NCBI GenBank assembly: GCA_037176845.1
Contig: JAYKXP010000019.1
Coordinates: 558,001 to 622,000 of the forward strand
From: Paramarasmius palmivorus
Taxonomy: Eukaryota > Basidiomycota > Agaricomycetes > Agaricales > Marasmiaceae
Length of the DNA stretch: 64,000 nt
Reading direction: 5' to 3'
This document shows, piece by piece, positions 1 through 11,524 of the stretch (within the stretch, counting starts at the first letter, position 1; every line of letters begins with the position of its first letter). A model generated the notes under the pieces. It made no database searches. It saw nothing but the letters and a program-made list of their open reading frames with translations, and was not told the origin of the DNA. A program made the translations under genes and the position numbers.

Positions 1-545
1 TCCCATCTACGCTACTTCATAGTCAACCGAACGCTCAATACTACATGATATGCACCAGGGAAAAGTGCCAAGTCAAGACGCACCAGCTATCGTTCCCTTG
101 CTGTTCATAGGAACAGCATCGTATACAGATGTGCGCGTTTCCCTTCTCGGACTGTTGGTGTGTACCTTATTCTCGTCCTAGTAGTCCAAATCATCAAACA
201 ACCGAGCTAGATAGCACTACATCATTGAGAGCTCTTTGCCGTCAAAGTGCAACTCGATGGACATTCCGCCCAAACGCTTCGTCGATGGGTTTGTCGCTAT
301 CGTTGAGCTTTAGGTGGGGAAATGCATTCACGCACGATGCTATGTACAGCCTCTAGGACAGCATCAGATCAGGGGAAGCGGGAAGCGGGAAGAGATAGTT
401 GGGAGATAGTCCAAGAATCAAGATTGCGAGCTGCCAACGGTAATATGCTGTTGATCATCACTGCGTGACGTGTATTCTAATATACTTCATCGGGATCACG
501 ATGCCTCTACATAAAAGGCTCGCTCTTGTGGTGAGCAAAAGCCTG
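1..545. other. Left edge, no supported gene
   Basis: No open frame here can be joined into a convincing gene, and none matches the 7-TM genes that follow. It may hold the decayed 3' end of another member of that family, but nothing decisive is visible. Confidence 0.3.
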
Positions 546-1957
546 ATGGCCTCTCCTGACCCTGACGTTGATCCCTCTCAATTTGAGAATGTGACTTCTC
601 TGAGACATGTTATAACCAACCCAATAGCAACCCTTTCCGTACGTTCGCATCGCTCTAGTGTTGGTCTACTCATGTTTTGACTGCCACAGGCCTCGCTTTT
701 CGTCTACGGTGAGTGGGACATTGGCTTCTACATAAATCAACTTGAGTAGGACTGACCATTCAAAAAAATTTAAGGTCTATATGTTATGATTTTTGGCCGC
801 GCAATGTATCTATTTCGCCGCAAAGCGCAGAGCTGCCACGTCCTTCATAGGGCGGGTATAATCGCGTTATTCATACTCGTTACTTTCGGCGTTGTTCTTG
901 ACACAGTCGTGGCCACTCGGGAATCTGTGATCATGTTCACCACAATAAGGACCGGTGATTTTGCATTGCTAGAAGACTATGGTCAAAATGACGCAGTGAT
1001 CAAGTTCAGCAAGTACGAGTTCTGTTCTGTTCTGTTATGTGTATTGAACGCCGTCTTTCCAGCCCGTCAATGAACTTTCTTTCCGTTATTGTCAAGTGGG
1101 TCACATTCCTCTATCCTCTAAAACGCTCTTATGTAGCTGCAGTTTCGTAGCAGACTCCATGTTGGTAAGGGAACGGCCTGAGACTCGCATCTTCTTCTAA
1201 AGTGGGGGCATAAGATACACAGGTGCTACGCGGTTTGGGATTATCGAAAACGGGTTGCTATACCATTGATATTTGCGGCACTATGCACGACTGGTAAGTA
1301 CATCCTACAAAGATCTTATCGTTCAAAGACATCTGATCTCTTGGTAGCACTGGGCACTACCAGTGTAATTGTCATGGCTGTCGCAATAGCCGACACAAGT
1401 AAAGAAGCTAATCAACGATTATATACGAATAGCCATATAGTTTTTGCTGGTTATGCTTTCTTCAACGTTGCAGTGAACCTCTGCATTACGCTAACGACCG
1501 GTAAGTGTATTTCCGCGTTTTTTTGAAGGCATATGGATTTACATTGAAATCTATAGGCGGAAGAATTTGGTGGACATTCAATGTAATTCAGAAGATGGTC
1601 GAACCTGGCCTCGGTCAAGGGCCTTGGCAAGGCTACAAGAAAGTCATAGCTATCATGTACGTCCAGCCTCCAACGGAATCTACGGCTGGCTGAACCACTT
1701 TCTAGTTTAGAGTCGGGTGCTATTTATCCGGTAACGGTTCTCGCGTATTCCGCCATTGATCATACAGTTGTACCCAGAGGTACAGAGGTAGCGGCGATCA
1801 ACCTGTTGCCACTTGTGCTTCTCGCTGCTGTAGGTCTATAGTTTGGTGCGTCCAGTTGAAATGGACTAACAGCAGCTCGGACTAGGGAATTGCGCCAACT
1901 CTGATCATCGTCCGTGCTAAGAGGCTTGACACGGACAACCCCTCGAGATATCAATAA
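546..1957 (+). CDS. 7-TM agaric membrane protein, copy 1
   Basis: Ten exons splice into 310 residues: 546-638, 690-708, 775-1012, 1063-1095, 1143-1164, 1215-1293, 1348-1500, 1557-1656, 1706-1829 and 1886-1957. All junctions keep frame, including a 19-base and a 22-base microexon. The product has about seven hydrophobic segments and family landmarks: ADSML, then RCYAVW, then a VNL..TLTTG segment, an LESG.IYPV segment, and APTLIIVRAK just before the C-terminus. The family is common and expanded in mushroom genomes with no agreed function; a receptor- or transporter-like role is only a guess. The next gene downstream and the gene at 51092-52655 share the same architecture. The start is the ATG giving MASPDPD, right before the first membrane segment. 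Confidence 0.75.
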
Positions 1958-2486
1958 TTCAACTAACGGCAGAGAATCATTGGTGCGTGTTTCTTCGTGG
2001 AATCCATGCGTCACTGAACTCAAATGCACTCGTAGTGTTATATGGGCTTGTCCTAGCTACTTCAATATCCAACACCTTCGTGCGTGCTGATGTTGGTGCA
2101 GACTTGTCTGAGTGCTCGGGTGGAAATGCCAAACTAGCTCACAGCACGTCAACTATCGGATTCGTAAGGCCAGGAACTCACGTCGCCAAGAACCCATTTT
2201 CCCTGTACCGCTCGCAAGCTGCAATTGAGTCTTGACGTTATCTTGACAGGTTATACTTCGCGCCAATTCTAACAAGTTGTCAACATCGTCCTTTCTCGAC
2301 CCAGTTGCACTCTCGGTCTTACCTGGTAACGATTGAATAACTTGAACTTGCGGGAGTGCGATTGTCAGACACCGGGCAACTTCACCCGCTGCCGTTAAGT
2401 ATGTGCGAGAAGTCATGTCATCAGAACACTCCTTTACCAAAGGTCGTCCGTGTATATAAGGCTTTCCGCAAACTCCCATCCAAACC
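1958..2486. other. Intergenic between two tandem 7-TM genes
   Basis: About 530 bases between copy 1 and copy 2. It presumably holds the terminator of copy 1 and the promoter of copy 2. No TATA box or repeat was convincing. Confidence 0.3.
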
Positions 2487-3182
2487 ATGGTACCCTCTCG
2501 CCCTGGACTTGGCGGGCTAGAGACTGAGCTCGAGGACCTCCTTTCTGCCCAATATGTTGTGGGGAATCCAATCGTGTCGCTTTCCGTAATATATTCCCTC
2601 TACAGTGTGATTCCATTTCTCACCCTTTTGCCAACAGGTTATATTCTTTCTCTATGGTGAGTCGAGGGATCAAGTATTGAAGTTTTCTGACTCTACCATT
2701 TCAGGTTTCTACATTATGTTGTTTGGATATTCAGTTCATATTTTCCATCGACCAACGTCGAGTTGTCATTCTCTTCACAAGGCTGGGATAATCGTATTAT
2801 TCGTTCTCGCAACACTGGGGATCATAAACAAGACATTCGTGACCATCCGAAGATCGATAATGGACTATGTTGCAATACAGAACCATGATTACACGCCTTT
2901 AGCGAGAGACGACCAGGATGACATTTTGGTCCGGTTCCACGAGTGAGTACTCCTATATTCTTTGATACGGGCTGTAACATTCATCTCCGACTTCGCTGAA
3001 GCCCATTTATGCATCTTCTATTCCTCCTGGCAAAGCAAGTCTAAGTTTTTGAGTCGTATATATTCACGAGTCTCACGAGCAGTTTTAGCCTTGCAACAGA
3101 CTCCATGCTCGTACGTCGAATTTGCGTAACCTTTACGACGACCTAACGTATCGTTATTCAGATTCACAGATGCTATGTTATA
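2487..3182 (+). pseudogene. 7-TM protein copy 2, 5' part (gene split by insertions)
   Basis: Starts at ATG 2487 (MVPSRPGLG). Exons 2487-2585, 2638-2656 and 2705-2942 match copy 1 exon for exon, with the same phases and the same 19-base microexon. A short exon near 2997 apparently ends in a GC-AG donor. The reading then runs through ATDSML and IHRCYVI and stops at a TA dinucleotide at 3181-3182, where a MITE begins. After the MITE, 3739-3752 carries the next few codons (WGFR). The rest of the gene resumes at 25473, beyond the large element. Removing both insertions gives a continuous frame, so the gene was intact before they arrived. It cannot now make a full-length protein unless about 22 kb is removed. 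Confidence 0.75.
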
Positions 3183-3738
3183 CAGGCATTTACCGGCCAA
3201 CGGGACACCATCAGTCACCGGGACAAATCACTCTCCTCAACCCACATCCCATCCCTCCCTCTCCAAAAAATTATCATACGTAGATGAATGTATATAGCAT
3301 ACTGTCTTGCAATATGAAGGCAATAGGATGACTCAAAAAAATTGTAGAAAATCAATAGTGGTCTGAAAAGGGGTGTTATGCTGCTCCCTTCCCCAACTTG
3401 CATATTTTCTTCAAATTTTGATCATCTAGAATATTCTTGTACACATGGATTGAATTTTGCGGCTCTCATTTGACGAGAGGTGTAGAGGATAGTGGTACAC
3501 TGTAGAACACCAGCCAAAGTGAGCCACATTTTTGGCGCGGAAAGGCCACGTGGTTTTGTCCGGAATACTAGATTTTCATCCAGCGCAACAAAACTACACC
3601 TTCCTCTAGCATAAAAAATATTATTTTCCAGTAATGTAATGTTGAGCAATCTATGAATGTTATGTACAATTTGTTTCATGAAAAAGAGCGTTGTAGATCG
3701 ACCCCTGGACTTTTGTCCCGTTGGCCGGTAAATGCCTG
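3183..3738. mobile_element. MITE-like element, 556 bp, 25-bp perfect TIRs, TA target
   Basis: Positions 3183-3207 (starting CAGGCATTTACCGG) are the exact reverse complement of 3714-3738. A TA dinucleotide flanks each end (3181-3182 and 3739-3740). Excising the element with one TA restores the host codons GTT ATA TGG GG. No internal frame looks like a transposase, so it is non-autonomous. TA flanks suggest a Tc1/mariner-type mobiliser, which is inference. It sits only two bases from the flank repeat of the large element. Confidence 0.75.
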
Positions 3739-3741
3739 TAT

Positions 3742-3752
3742 GGGGTTTCCGG
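3742..3752. repeat. Left candidate target-site duplication of the large element
   Basis: The 11-mer GGGGTTTCCGG is host coding sequence, and recurs exactly at 25473-25483. KDZ-type elements usually give shorter duplications, so the true duplication may be a part of it. Weaker similarity extends about 10 bases further out (GCCTGTAT on the left, GCCTGCCCC on the right). Confidence 0.6.
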
Positions 3753-3766
3753 ATAACCGTCTACTG

Positions 3767-3881
3767 CATAGCCCGCTACGACGTTCGCGCCCGACGTTTC
3801 CCCGAGTCGCGCCGGTCCACATTTGTATTCGAGCCCGTCAAAGGGTCTTAAAATAGAAGTCATGATTTTATAGCACGTGCC
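3767..3881. repeat. Left terminal inverted repeat of the large element
   Basis: 115 bases starting CATAGCCCGCTACGACG and ending CACGTGCC. They are the reverse complement of 25341-25455 with about 6 mismatches by eye. The inner end carries the palindrome CACGTG. Confidence 0.85.
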
Positions 3882-4860
3882 CTAAACGTTTAAACCCTGA
3901 CGCCTGAATTATAGTTTGTTGACAAGTTCTCCAGCACTACCTGGACTATACTCCCTGTCAGTGGTTCCGTTACACTGCTCCCCTTTCAGGACACTTGGTC
4001 AGCTACTCAAAACCGCTGGGTTACTACAGGGTGATATTTGAGTGTTCTGAGGGACAAACAGAAGCTGGAGGATACTCCGATAGAGAGTATGACAATTGGA
4101 TGTAGTGGGCCAAGATGAGTAGTTCTATGACACTATCCAGATTTCACCGCTAACGGGCAGTTTCTGGACACCTTTCAGTCGACACATGTCTCGAGAAGTT
4201 CATTTACACCACTCCCGCAATCAGATACACTCAGAAGTGCACAGAAACCACTGCTTGGGGTTCCGTATGCCGAATCGTTTCTAAGCACCACTCAGTTCGG
4301 CCTTCTGATCCGGGCGACGACTGGTGCCAGTGCACTGTACAATCGCATCAGATCAAGTAAGTGGTCATCTTGCACCATTCGGAGGTTCTTACAAGCTTCA
4401 GTCGCGTTCATTACCAAAAAGTGCCCACCCCGAACTATTGAGCCGGTCCGCTTGTAGGAAACCTGCATGCACCGACGATACCTTTGCTCATGAGTCGTCA
4501 GGCAATGTTTATGTACCTTGCTGGCTTTGGTGAGCTCTCCACATTGCTAATAACCTATCTGTTCCTAGCGGTTCTCAGGAACTACTCATTGATCAACCAG
4601 GTTTAATAGTTTTTGCACACCGCCCATCGTTCCGGCAGCCATCACTAGTGCATGAGCACTACTCCCTTCTCCATACTTGAAGAGTAGTTTAGCAAAACCT
4701 CTCGGAGTTTTTGATGATTTGGCTGGCTTCCTCGCGCTACTCGGCGCTTATCATCTTCAATGGTTCATTCACACTATTCGGTCTTTCATCAAATGTCAAT
4801 AGTGTATTTGCACTACTCCATCTCCGGTCCTATGTGAGTGGTTTTTCCACACCTTCGATG
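3882..4860. repeat. Left subterminal array of a 22-bp dyad motif
   Basis: About ten copies of an imperfect dyad: 7-bp arm, 8-base loop, 7-bp arm, consensus GARTRGT-N8-ACYAYTC. Good copies are at 3959-3980, 4117-4138, 4232-4253, 4758-4779, 4797-4818 and 4836-4857. In most left copies the loop ends in AC, the complement of the loop start seen on the right. No gene is visible in the array. These are candidate transposase binding sites. Confidence 0.65.
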
Positions 4861-4915
4861 GTGTCTCTTATCATGATCTTTCTGCCTTTCTCACGCAGGC
4901 TTTCTTTCTTTCCCG

Positions 4916-5730
4916 ATGTTGTCCCCTCTTCGTTTCCCCCCCCAAAACTTTGGATCCGCTCGGGCCTGTGCCAACTGCATGCAGAGGCTTAATGACGATC
5001 AACGCAAACGCTGTGGTGGATGCGAGAGTGTTTCTTACTGTGTATGTATCCCTAGCTATCTTGAAAAATGAACTGACGGTGTCTGCAGAGCAGAGAATGC
5101 CAGAGAGCACACTGGCATATACATAGAGACAACTGTGCTCCCAACGATTATGCCTGGGCTGACGTTCCCGATCACGACAAGCCTCTTGTCAGCGCCGCCA
5201 GGAAATTCCTAAATCGACACTTGCACCCATTAACCCACATGACCAGCAAACTCTTCCAGCAGCACATCGTAGAACTCCCCGGCAATCGTGGATCGTCCGA
5301 CACCGCGTTTTTTGACACCTGGAAGGAAACATCCCGTGCATTTGGCCTCCTAGTGCGTCTACAAGAAAAACCCGACACCACCCGTCAAAATCCCTCTAGT
5401 GGTGACGTCTTCTACGTGCCACTCAGTGCTCAGCTGGTCCCGCTAGACCTCGTTCCTGGAAACCAATCCAAGCGCCTTTCATTGATCAACAAGAACGAGC
5501 GTGCGGACGGGTTTGTCGGTGCCTTTGTCGTAGCTGCCGACATCCTTGCCAAAGATGGAACCCCATGCCGCATCATTACCGCTACCATGTCTGTCGGTTC
5601 AGTTCACCTCTTTCGTCGTTTCCGTGTTGCCAATGATGCGGAAGGCGAATTGGCTGCAACCCGACAGCAGCGGATGCGTAGTGCCTTTTCCACTCCAACT
5701 GGTTCTACTGCAGATCTAAGCTCTGCTTGA
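4916..5730 (+). CDS. MYND zinc-finger protein (candidate cargo gene)
   Basis: Exon 1 is 4916-5041 and exon 2 is 5089-5730; the GTATGT...CTGCAG intron keeps frame and the product is 255 residues. An N-terminal MYND finger (about residues 18-58) shows the spacing C-x2-C, then CGGC, then SYCSREC, then AHW.IH...C, all ligands present. MYND fingers bind proline-rich peptides or pair with catalytic domains; none such follows. The remaining 190 residues are an unrecognised globular stretch without membrane segments. The start gives MLSPLRFPPQ, 18 residues before the first cysteine. Many free-standing MYND proteins are expanded in agarics. The gene lies inside the large element and probably represents captured host DNA, but could be a resident element gene. 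Confidence 0.75.
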
Positions 5731-6146
5731 ACGACCAATTCGTTTCTGGATTCTCGTAGGTGCTAGTTCCTGTCACATGAAAACTGCCTTGCTGAATAGA
5801 TTGCGTCAGAAATCGTACATCCAATGTCGGAAACCTGGCAGTCTGTTTAGGTAGAAAAAAATGTATATCTCCCATGTCGAATACACGTGTTTCCCTCATC
5901 TGTCTAGTGCATAAAAACCAGTCGCAAAAATTGAGAACCTTACGTTTCGTGTCTTCTATCAGCTCTGTTCCCTTGGTAACTTCCTACCCGCTATTCGCCG
6001 ATATCACTGATACACTCCGTCCTGGCCTTGTAGATACAAAGTCTCTCTGTATGAGGTGGAGAGAATGGGGTATGTATTCATGAGCGAATAGATAGACAGA
6101 AACAATTATTATCTATAATGACATCCGAGATATGAAGTAACTTGGA
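5731..6146. other. Intergenic, convergent MYND and F-box-like genes
   Basis: 416 bases between two 3' ends. No gene, repeat or structured RNA seen. Confidence 0.3.
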
Positions 6147-7264
6147 CTACCAAGTGATTGAGAACCCATAGAACTCGACGAACATCTGCCTGTCCACAGA
6201 AAGAGACTTCCGAAAGTTCTTCCAGCGCTCCTCAACCTTTTTCTCTGCAATCTCCCAGACTGATTGATAGCAAACATCTGGTTTCTCTACCCAAACCAGT
6301 AAGTCGGTCACATGGTCACGACGCCAGTCCCCAACAGGAAACATGGCCTTTAGATCCGTTGACAGCTCGCTGTACTGCTCCTGGATGAGAAATATGACCG
6401 ATGGGTGTACGCTGCAGCGTACAATTCCTTCCAACTCAAATGGTATCCCATCCGCATCGAGAACCTCGAGAACCACCACCTGAATCGCAGGGGGAACCGC
6501 AAGGGACAGTATGCTTTCGTCGATTTGCGTTTGCGTAGCAGTTGACCCATAGGAAAGGTAAAGATGGGTGACGCTGGTAAGCCAGGTAAAATCCTGGTGT
6601 GTGATCGTCACTGCATCCATGGAACACCAGACGTCATATACCAGGCGAAGCTTCCGGAGTGCTGGAAATATGGCGTTCAACGCATCCGCCTCCTCGTCAG
6701 ACGTGGGATAGAATAATTCGACTGGAAGAATGAGTTCGTGAAGTCGGTCATAATCCTGATCCAGCAACGTTTCCTTCAAATTAGGTATCGGTTCGTATGT
6801 CGACACTGAAAGTCGAGTGATGAATGGTGCAAGACGAGTAAGAAGCGTCTTTAACGGTAGGAGGTCTTTTTCGGACATGGCTGTTTTTCTGGACGGTGGC
6901 CAAGCATCGCGCTCCTTGAGATAGTCCGGAGGAAATGCCCCATCGCAAACTGTTGGCCATGGTGATAGTTGGAAGCCGAAGCAAATCCAGACGGTTCGCA
7001 CGTAGCGAGCAAGGTAGGGGTACAGGATGAGGGTACGGTTCAGAGACCGCAAACTTTTTGACCTTGTGAACATAATTTCGCGATAGAATGTGCTGTACAG
7101 CCTGGTAATCTTCAGTCCTAGGTACTCATACGACAGAAATGAACAACGCACAAGACATTCCATCCTTTACGAATCAACAGAATGCGTGTATTCCTCCGGC
7201 TCCCCTCTTCGCGAAGTACGCCCGTGAGGATCTTGCCCCAAACGTCTGCGGGGAGCTGCACCAT
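6147..7264 (-). CDS. F-box/LRR-like protein with a doubtful 5' join
   Basis: A 338-codon frame (stop at 6147) has regularly spaced leucine- and hydrophobic-rich segments typical of agaric F-box proteins, including a YPYLARYVRTVWI segment. An F-box-like start (MVQLPADVWGKIL) lies just upstream at 7264 in another frame. The two can be joined by a 53-base GT-AG intron (about 7118-7170), or the copy carries a 1-base frameshift near 7165; the first drops residues that resemble the family. An extra 5' exon starting at 7380 is possible. F-box proteins link targets to SCF ubiquitin ligases through Skp1, and the C-terminal part would recognise substrate. It lies inside the large element and ends toward the MYND gene. 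Possibly a pseudogene. Confidence 0.5.
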
Positions 7265-7526
7265 CAGGGAAAGACGACTAGAGCAGAAACTTTGGGGCGA
7301 GCTTACATGTAATTTTTGACTGGTGTAGGAGCACTATTGGCATCCAGTGGTGCAGCTGCACTTGCTGGGGTCTGATCCATCTCGCTTGCTGTCGTTTGGA
7401 GGCGTTTGAAAAGTATTCGACCTCTGTTGTTGACCGGCGTCGACGCAGGATAGAGAAAAAATAGTTGTATTAACGTGAGAGTTCTAGTACGTGGACAATG
7501 TAATTACGTCTTCAAACATCCAATGT
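7265..7526. other. Short spacer between F-box-like and orphan genes
   Basis: Holds the possible first exon of the F-box-like gene (7307-7380, minus strand) and the 3' flank of the orphan gene. Nothing else is seen. Confidence 0.25.
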
Positions 7527-10500
7527 TCAATCATCAACCTCCACATACCCAGTTGTGTTCTTGCGTGTTGCAGTGACCAAGGTACGTCCGTCTTCAGCTT
7601 CAGCGTCCACATTCTGAGTGCTGATGATGCGGAAGTTTGCCAATTTCTGCATGATCCTCGCTGCTTGCCTGTTCAATCGGTCTTCTTCCGTCACCTTCAC
7701 ATACTGCCAATGACCCAACACATTCTTCATCTCGTAGTCGAACATCTCCAAAATGTCAAGGTGACTTTCCTGCTCAAAAGCCCGGATCAAAAACTCGCGA
7801 GTACGTGTTGGCGGCTTTGTTTGCTTCCATCCCTCCCAGATGTCCAAAACTGGGGAGTAGATCTGCTGCGTCTTCCAGAGGTAGAAACCTTTGATGGCGT
7901 GGACCGCGGAGCACCCACAATGAAGATACCCTGCCACCAAGTGGGAGCGCGAAACCTTCTTCGTCGGTTCCCCTGTGACGCCGTGAACCTTCAAGTGAAC
8001 CTCCTCTTCTTGTTCCCGTAACATGAGGATCTTCTTTCTCTTCTTGTCGTCCGTGATGCGCTCGAGCATTTCGTCGAAGTTCAGCAGCTCATTGACTTGT
8101 ATGTTGGCGCTCTCCTTTCCGTAAACCAACTGAAGTAATTTCTGGACCCACAGCGGCGTCCGTTCGGCGTCATCTGCCTTCCCAGAATTCTTGTCATTGA
8201 AGTGGTGAGTTATACATCGTACCATCTTCTCGCGGGTTGTCAGGAGAACTAAAGTCAACTCTGGACAGATGTTTCCACATTCCACCAAATTGCCGGCATT
8301 AGCACGAGCCCAGGTGCGAAGGGCATACGGGATGTGTTGGTCGTCAGGGGAGTTTGCGTTGGGGATGAATTTGGTGTGAATTAGTCGGTGTAGAGCATCT
8401 ATTATATTGTCAGTTTACATCTCATTCCTCTGATGTGAGTGTTACTTACTTCCCATTCTTGTATTCCAGGCTTGCAACGCTAGAGGATCCTATCAATAAC
8501 AACACTATTTCCTTTCCGGCACTGTACTCACATTCATTCTCTCGTCTTGTATACTTCTGGTCCTCCTCATCGGATGAATTGACTCGTCCTGACGTTGCAA
8601 TATCATCATCGTCATCGTCATCGCCATGCGCATCCATGAATGCCTCTTCCAGAGCTATATTGCGGCCTCCCTTAGCTGAAACGTAAAATGTCAGTTCACT
8701 TTCGACGCTGGACCTAAATCAACACCGACGTTTCGTATTTTTCTTCCCTTTTCCTTTCCCCTCCTCATCTTTCATTCCTTCTCGTTTACACCAACGAGTG
8801 AATATGGCAAGCGAATCAAGTTTGGGTTCAAGAATGAACTCTGAGCTTGTGCTCCCAGCAGCAGCCTGCGAGGATGAGCCACCGGATGAGCCACCTTGGT
8901 GATTCTCCCAAAGATTGAGGTCAGGCAGTGTGTCCTCAGGCTGCTTGGGTGCAACCTGTTCTCCATTTTGGTTGTATCCGCCACAGTACGAGGTTCCTCC
9001 AGCCGCCATGTGCGAGCTTCCATGTGCTCCAAGGGTCCCTGGAATCTGGGGACGTGGGTGCTCATTAAATCCGCCGTCAACGCTCATCATGGCCTCCATT
9101 GAAGGCTGGGATGGACCCGTGTTCGTGTTAGTGGGATCCGTCATGGGCCCATTCCACCATACGCTACCGCTGGACGGAATCTGTGTACCAGATACATGTC
9201 TGTTACTGAATTCGGCGGAGCTGGAGGCACCGAAAGGCAGGAGCCCACTGTTTATTGTGCCGCCAGCGTCGCCACCATACCTCTCGCATCCACCCAAGTC
9301 CGACATAGCATAACTACCATACTGCTCGCTAAAGCTAGCCTGACCTTGCGAGCATCGTGACTCCACTGGTCTCTCGGTATCCTGTTGGTCAGGAAGCGCT
9401 GTCTGCACACCGGGAATCGGTAGCTCCGGGACGTGCTCCTCCATTGGATCCACGTCGGCATGGCGCTCGTGAGAAATGATGTCTCCGCTGTCATTCGGCA
9501 ACTCCGGAGGTCTGGTTTTCCCTTCAGTGTCCTTCTCCACCGCATGTTCCTCTTCAGCACTTTCCCCTTCGTGTATAGTGTGAAGTTGTGCGCTCTGGGT
9601 CCGTGTGGTGGCAGGGTGCTCTTTCCCTTGACTGGAAACCAATGAAGTCTGGAGTGATGAGGTCATTTCTTCTGAAGCATGCGTGTTGGGCTGTTCAAGT
9701 GAAGTGCGCTGGGTCTGTGTGTTGGTAATATCTTCTGCCTCCTGAATAGGTATCTTAGACGCCTCCTGGTTCCCAGAAGTGGTAGTCCCAGATCCTATTT
9801 CACCATCAGTTCTTACTTTATCATCATCCACAGAACACATACCTTGACCCCGAGAAGCCTCGTCGCCATCATGAATATTCTCTCCTTCTACTTGAATCAT
9901 ATTATTCCCAACAACTATCTTCATCAGCACTGCAGCGTCCTCCGTACGTGGAGTTTCTGGCGGCTTAGATGCATCCACTACATGCTCCGAGTTCAACTTT
10001 GGTTGGGCAGGTTCCTCTGTCGGCGTCAGCGCTTGATTAGGCGCCAGACTTGTTTCTCCTGCACTCTCTTGCGCCGAAGCTTGCTGAGAAGTCTTCCTAC
10101 TGGCGGGATGAGTTGACTTCGGCACCTTTCCAGTGGGTTTCGCTGGTGCCAGTGTTGCATTTGCACCCGTCAACACCTCACGCTTCTGCTGTTGAACTCG
10201 GGTGGAGCGGCGGGTACCTGGCCTCGTCGGCTCTGACAATATTGCGTTCAGCTTATATCCTGCATACATGAATCCCAACTGGCAATGCTCACCCTCGTCT
10301 TTTCCCTTTGCCTTCTTTGGTACCCCATTATCCAGTCTTTTGTTGGCCTTTCTCTTGTTGGGCATGATAGGCTCTGTGATAGCCGTTCAGATCAAACACT
10401 TGACGCACGATACTCTAACCACACACCATCATTGTCCGAAAGCTCTGTTAGCGCTGAATCCGATCCGTCCAAGTCGACGTAGTCATTCGACTGACTTCTT

Positions 10501-11042
10501 GTGGCAGGTTGGCGTGGAACCACGGTCGTCTCAGGAACACGGGTTTCTTCCGCAGGTAGAGCTGGTGGGAGAATATGGTGAGATGTGCGCTACATTGACC
10601 AAAAAAAAACACAAACTTACGCTTGTTCAGTTCCACTTCTTGCAGTTCCTTTCGCCGTGTTTTCTCCTCTGAATCTGCTGCTTTCAGTGCCTCGGAAAGT
10701 TCGCTCTTTCGGTGTTGAAGGTCTTTTTTGGCCTGTTCTTCTTCGAGCGTGCGCTTCTTCTTTCCATTCACCTTCTTCAGCTGCTCTTTGAGGCGTCGAT
10801 CAGTAGCCCGTATCTCATTTGCATTTTTTCGAGCAGCGTTCCATGCAGTGAATGCCTGTGAATGGGCTGTCGTAACACAGGTGAGCATCGTTGACCTAAC
10901 TGATATGTGTCGCTTACCCTGATCGTATTCTTGTGCATTCCGGTCTAAAAATATATGTTGTAAGTCACCGTAATTTGTTTAAAAAGTTTTTCTGCATACA
11001 TTGATATTTTCCTGTCGTTGTAGGAGGCTCTGAAGCCGACAT
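7527..11042 (-). CDS. 1046-residue orphan protein of the large element
   Basis: Eight exons on the minus strand join in frame: 11000-11042, 10918-10944, 10621-10866, 10427-10561, 8730-10373, 8532-8675, 8450-8479 and 7527-8398. The N-terminal 115 residues are a highly charged coiled coil rich in K, E and R. A lysine-rich, nuclear-localisation-like stretch (PNKRKANKR...PKKAKGK) follows. The 548-codon middle exon is low complexity and rich in T, S, E, Q, G and P. An aspartate run (seven D) precedes a more globular 330-residue C-terminal half with LRTWARANAGN and CGNICPELT segments. I recognise no domain. Four internal junctions with stop codons in the unspliced frames, all phase-compatible, argue for a real and intact gene. 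One donor (GTCGGT) is weak. A nuclear accessory protein is a guess from charge alone. Confidence 0.6.
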
Positions 11043-11524
11043 GAGAGGAGAGAAGTGATAAGGGTTGTTCCACGATCCCTCAGGCTCCTCCGCTTGATTC
11101 CGGTAGCCGCGTGCCCAATATTTGATGGTCCAAAACAATCTCATACTCACTGTGGGTTGGTAATGTTATATTTTTCCCTCATTTTGGTCATTACTTGCAC
11201 CCCGACATATTTTTTTTACACGAGAAATTTATTTGTGACGAACCCTACTCGTGTGACGAACCCTTGGCCTATGGGGCGAGTCGGCGACACAGGCCAGATA
11301 AACATAGCCACATGATCACGACCATGGTCTCTGGACTGGAGGACTTGAGTCTCTGGGGTGTGCCTCTCTTTTTCACCCTTCTCTTGTTCATCCCCCGTCT
11401 CTTTCCTACTGATTTCTTCGACACTCTAATGGGTATGCCACTAATTTTTTGTTCTTTCTTCCTCCTTTCTCATCCTTTTTATTCAGTCGGCTTCGATTCA
11501 GAACCTTCGACAAGCAAAGCAACA
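11043..11524. other. Divergent promoter region of two element genes
   Basis: 482 bases between the divergent starts of the orphan gene (minus) and the hybrid-binding gene (plus). The plus-strand frame stays open upstream from 11195, so an earlier start for the plus gene cannot be excluded. No TATA box is convincing. Confidence 0.3.

Noticed and set aside
3660..3863. Frame MTSILRPFDGLEYKCGP at the left TIR, with a near-copy at 25359
   Set aside because: The match is explained by the inverted repeat DNA; no splicing or start context supports a protein.
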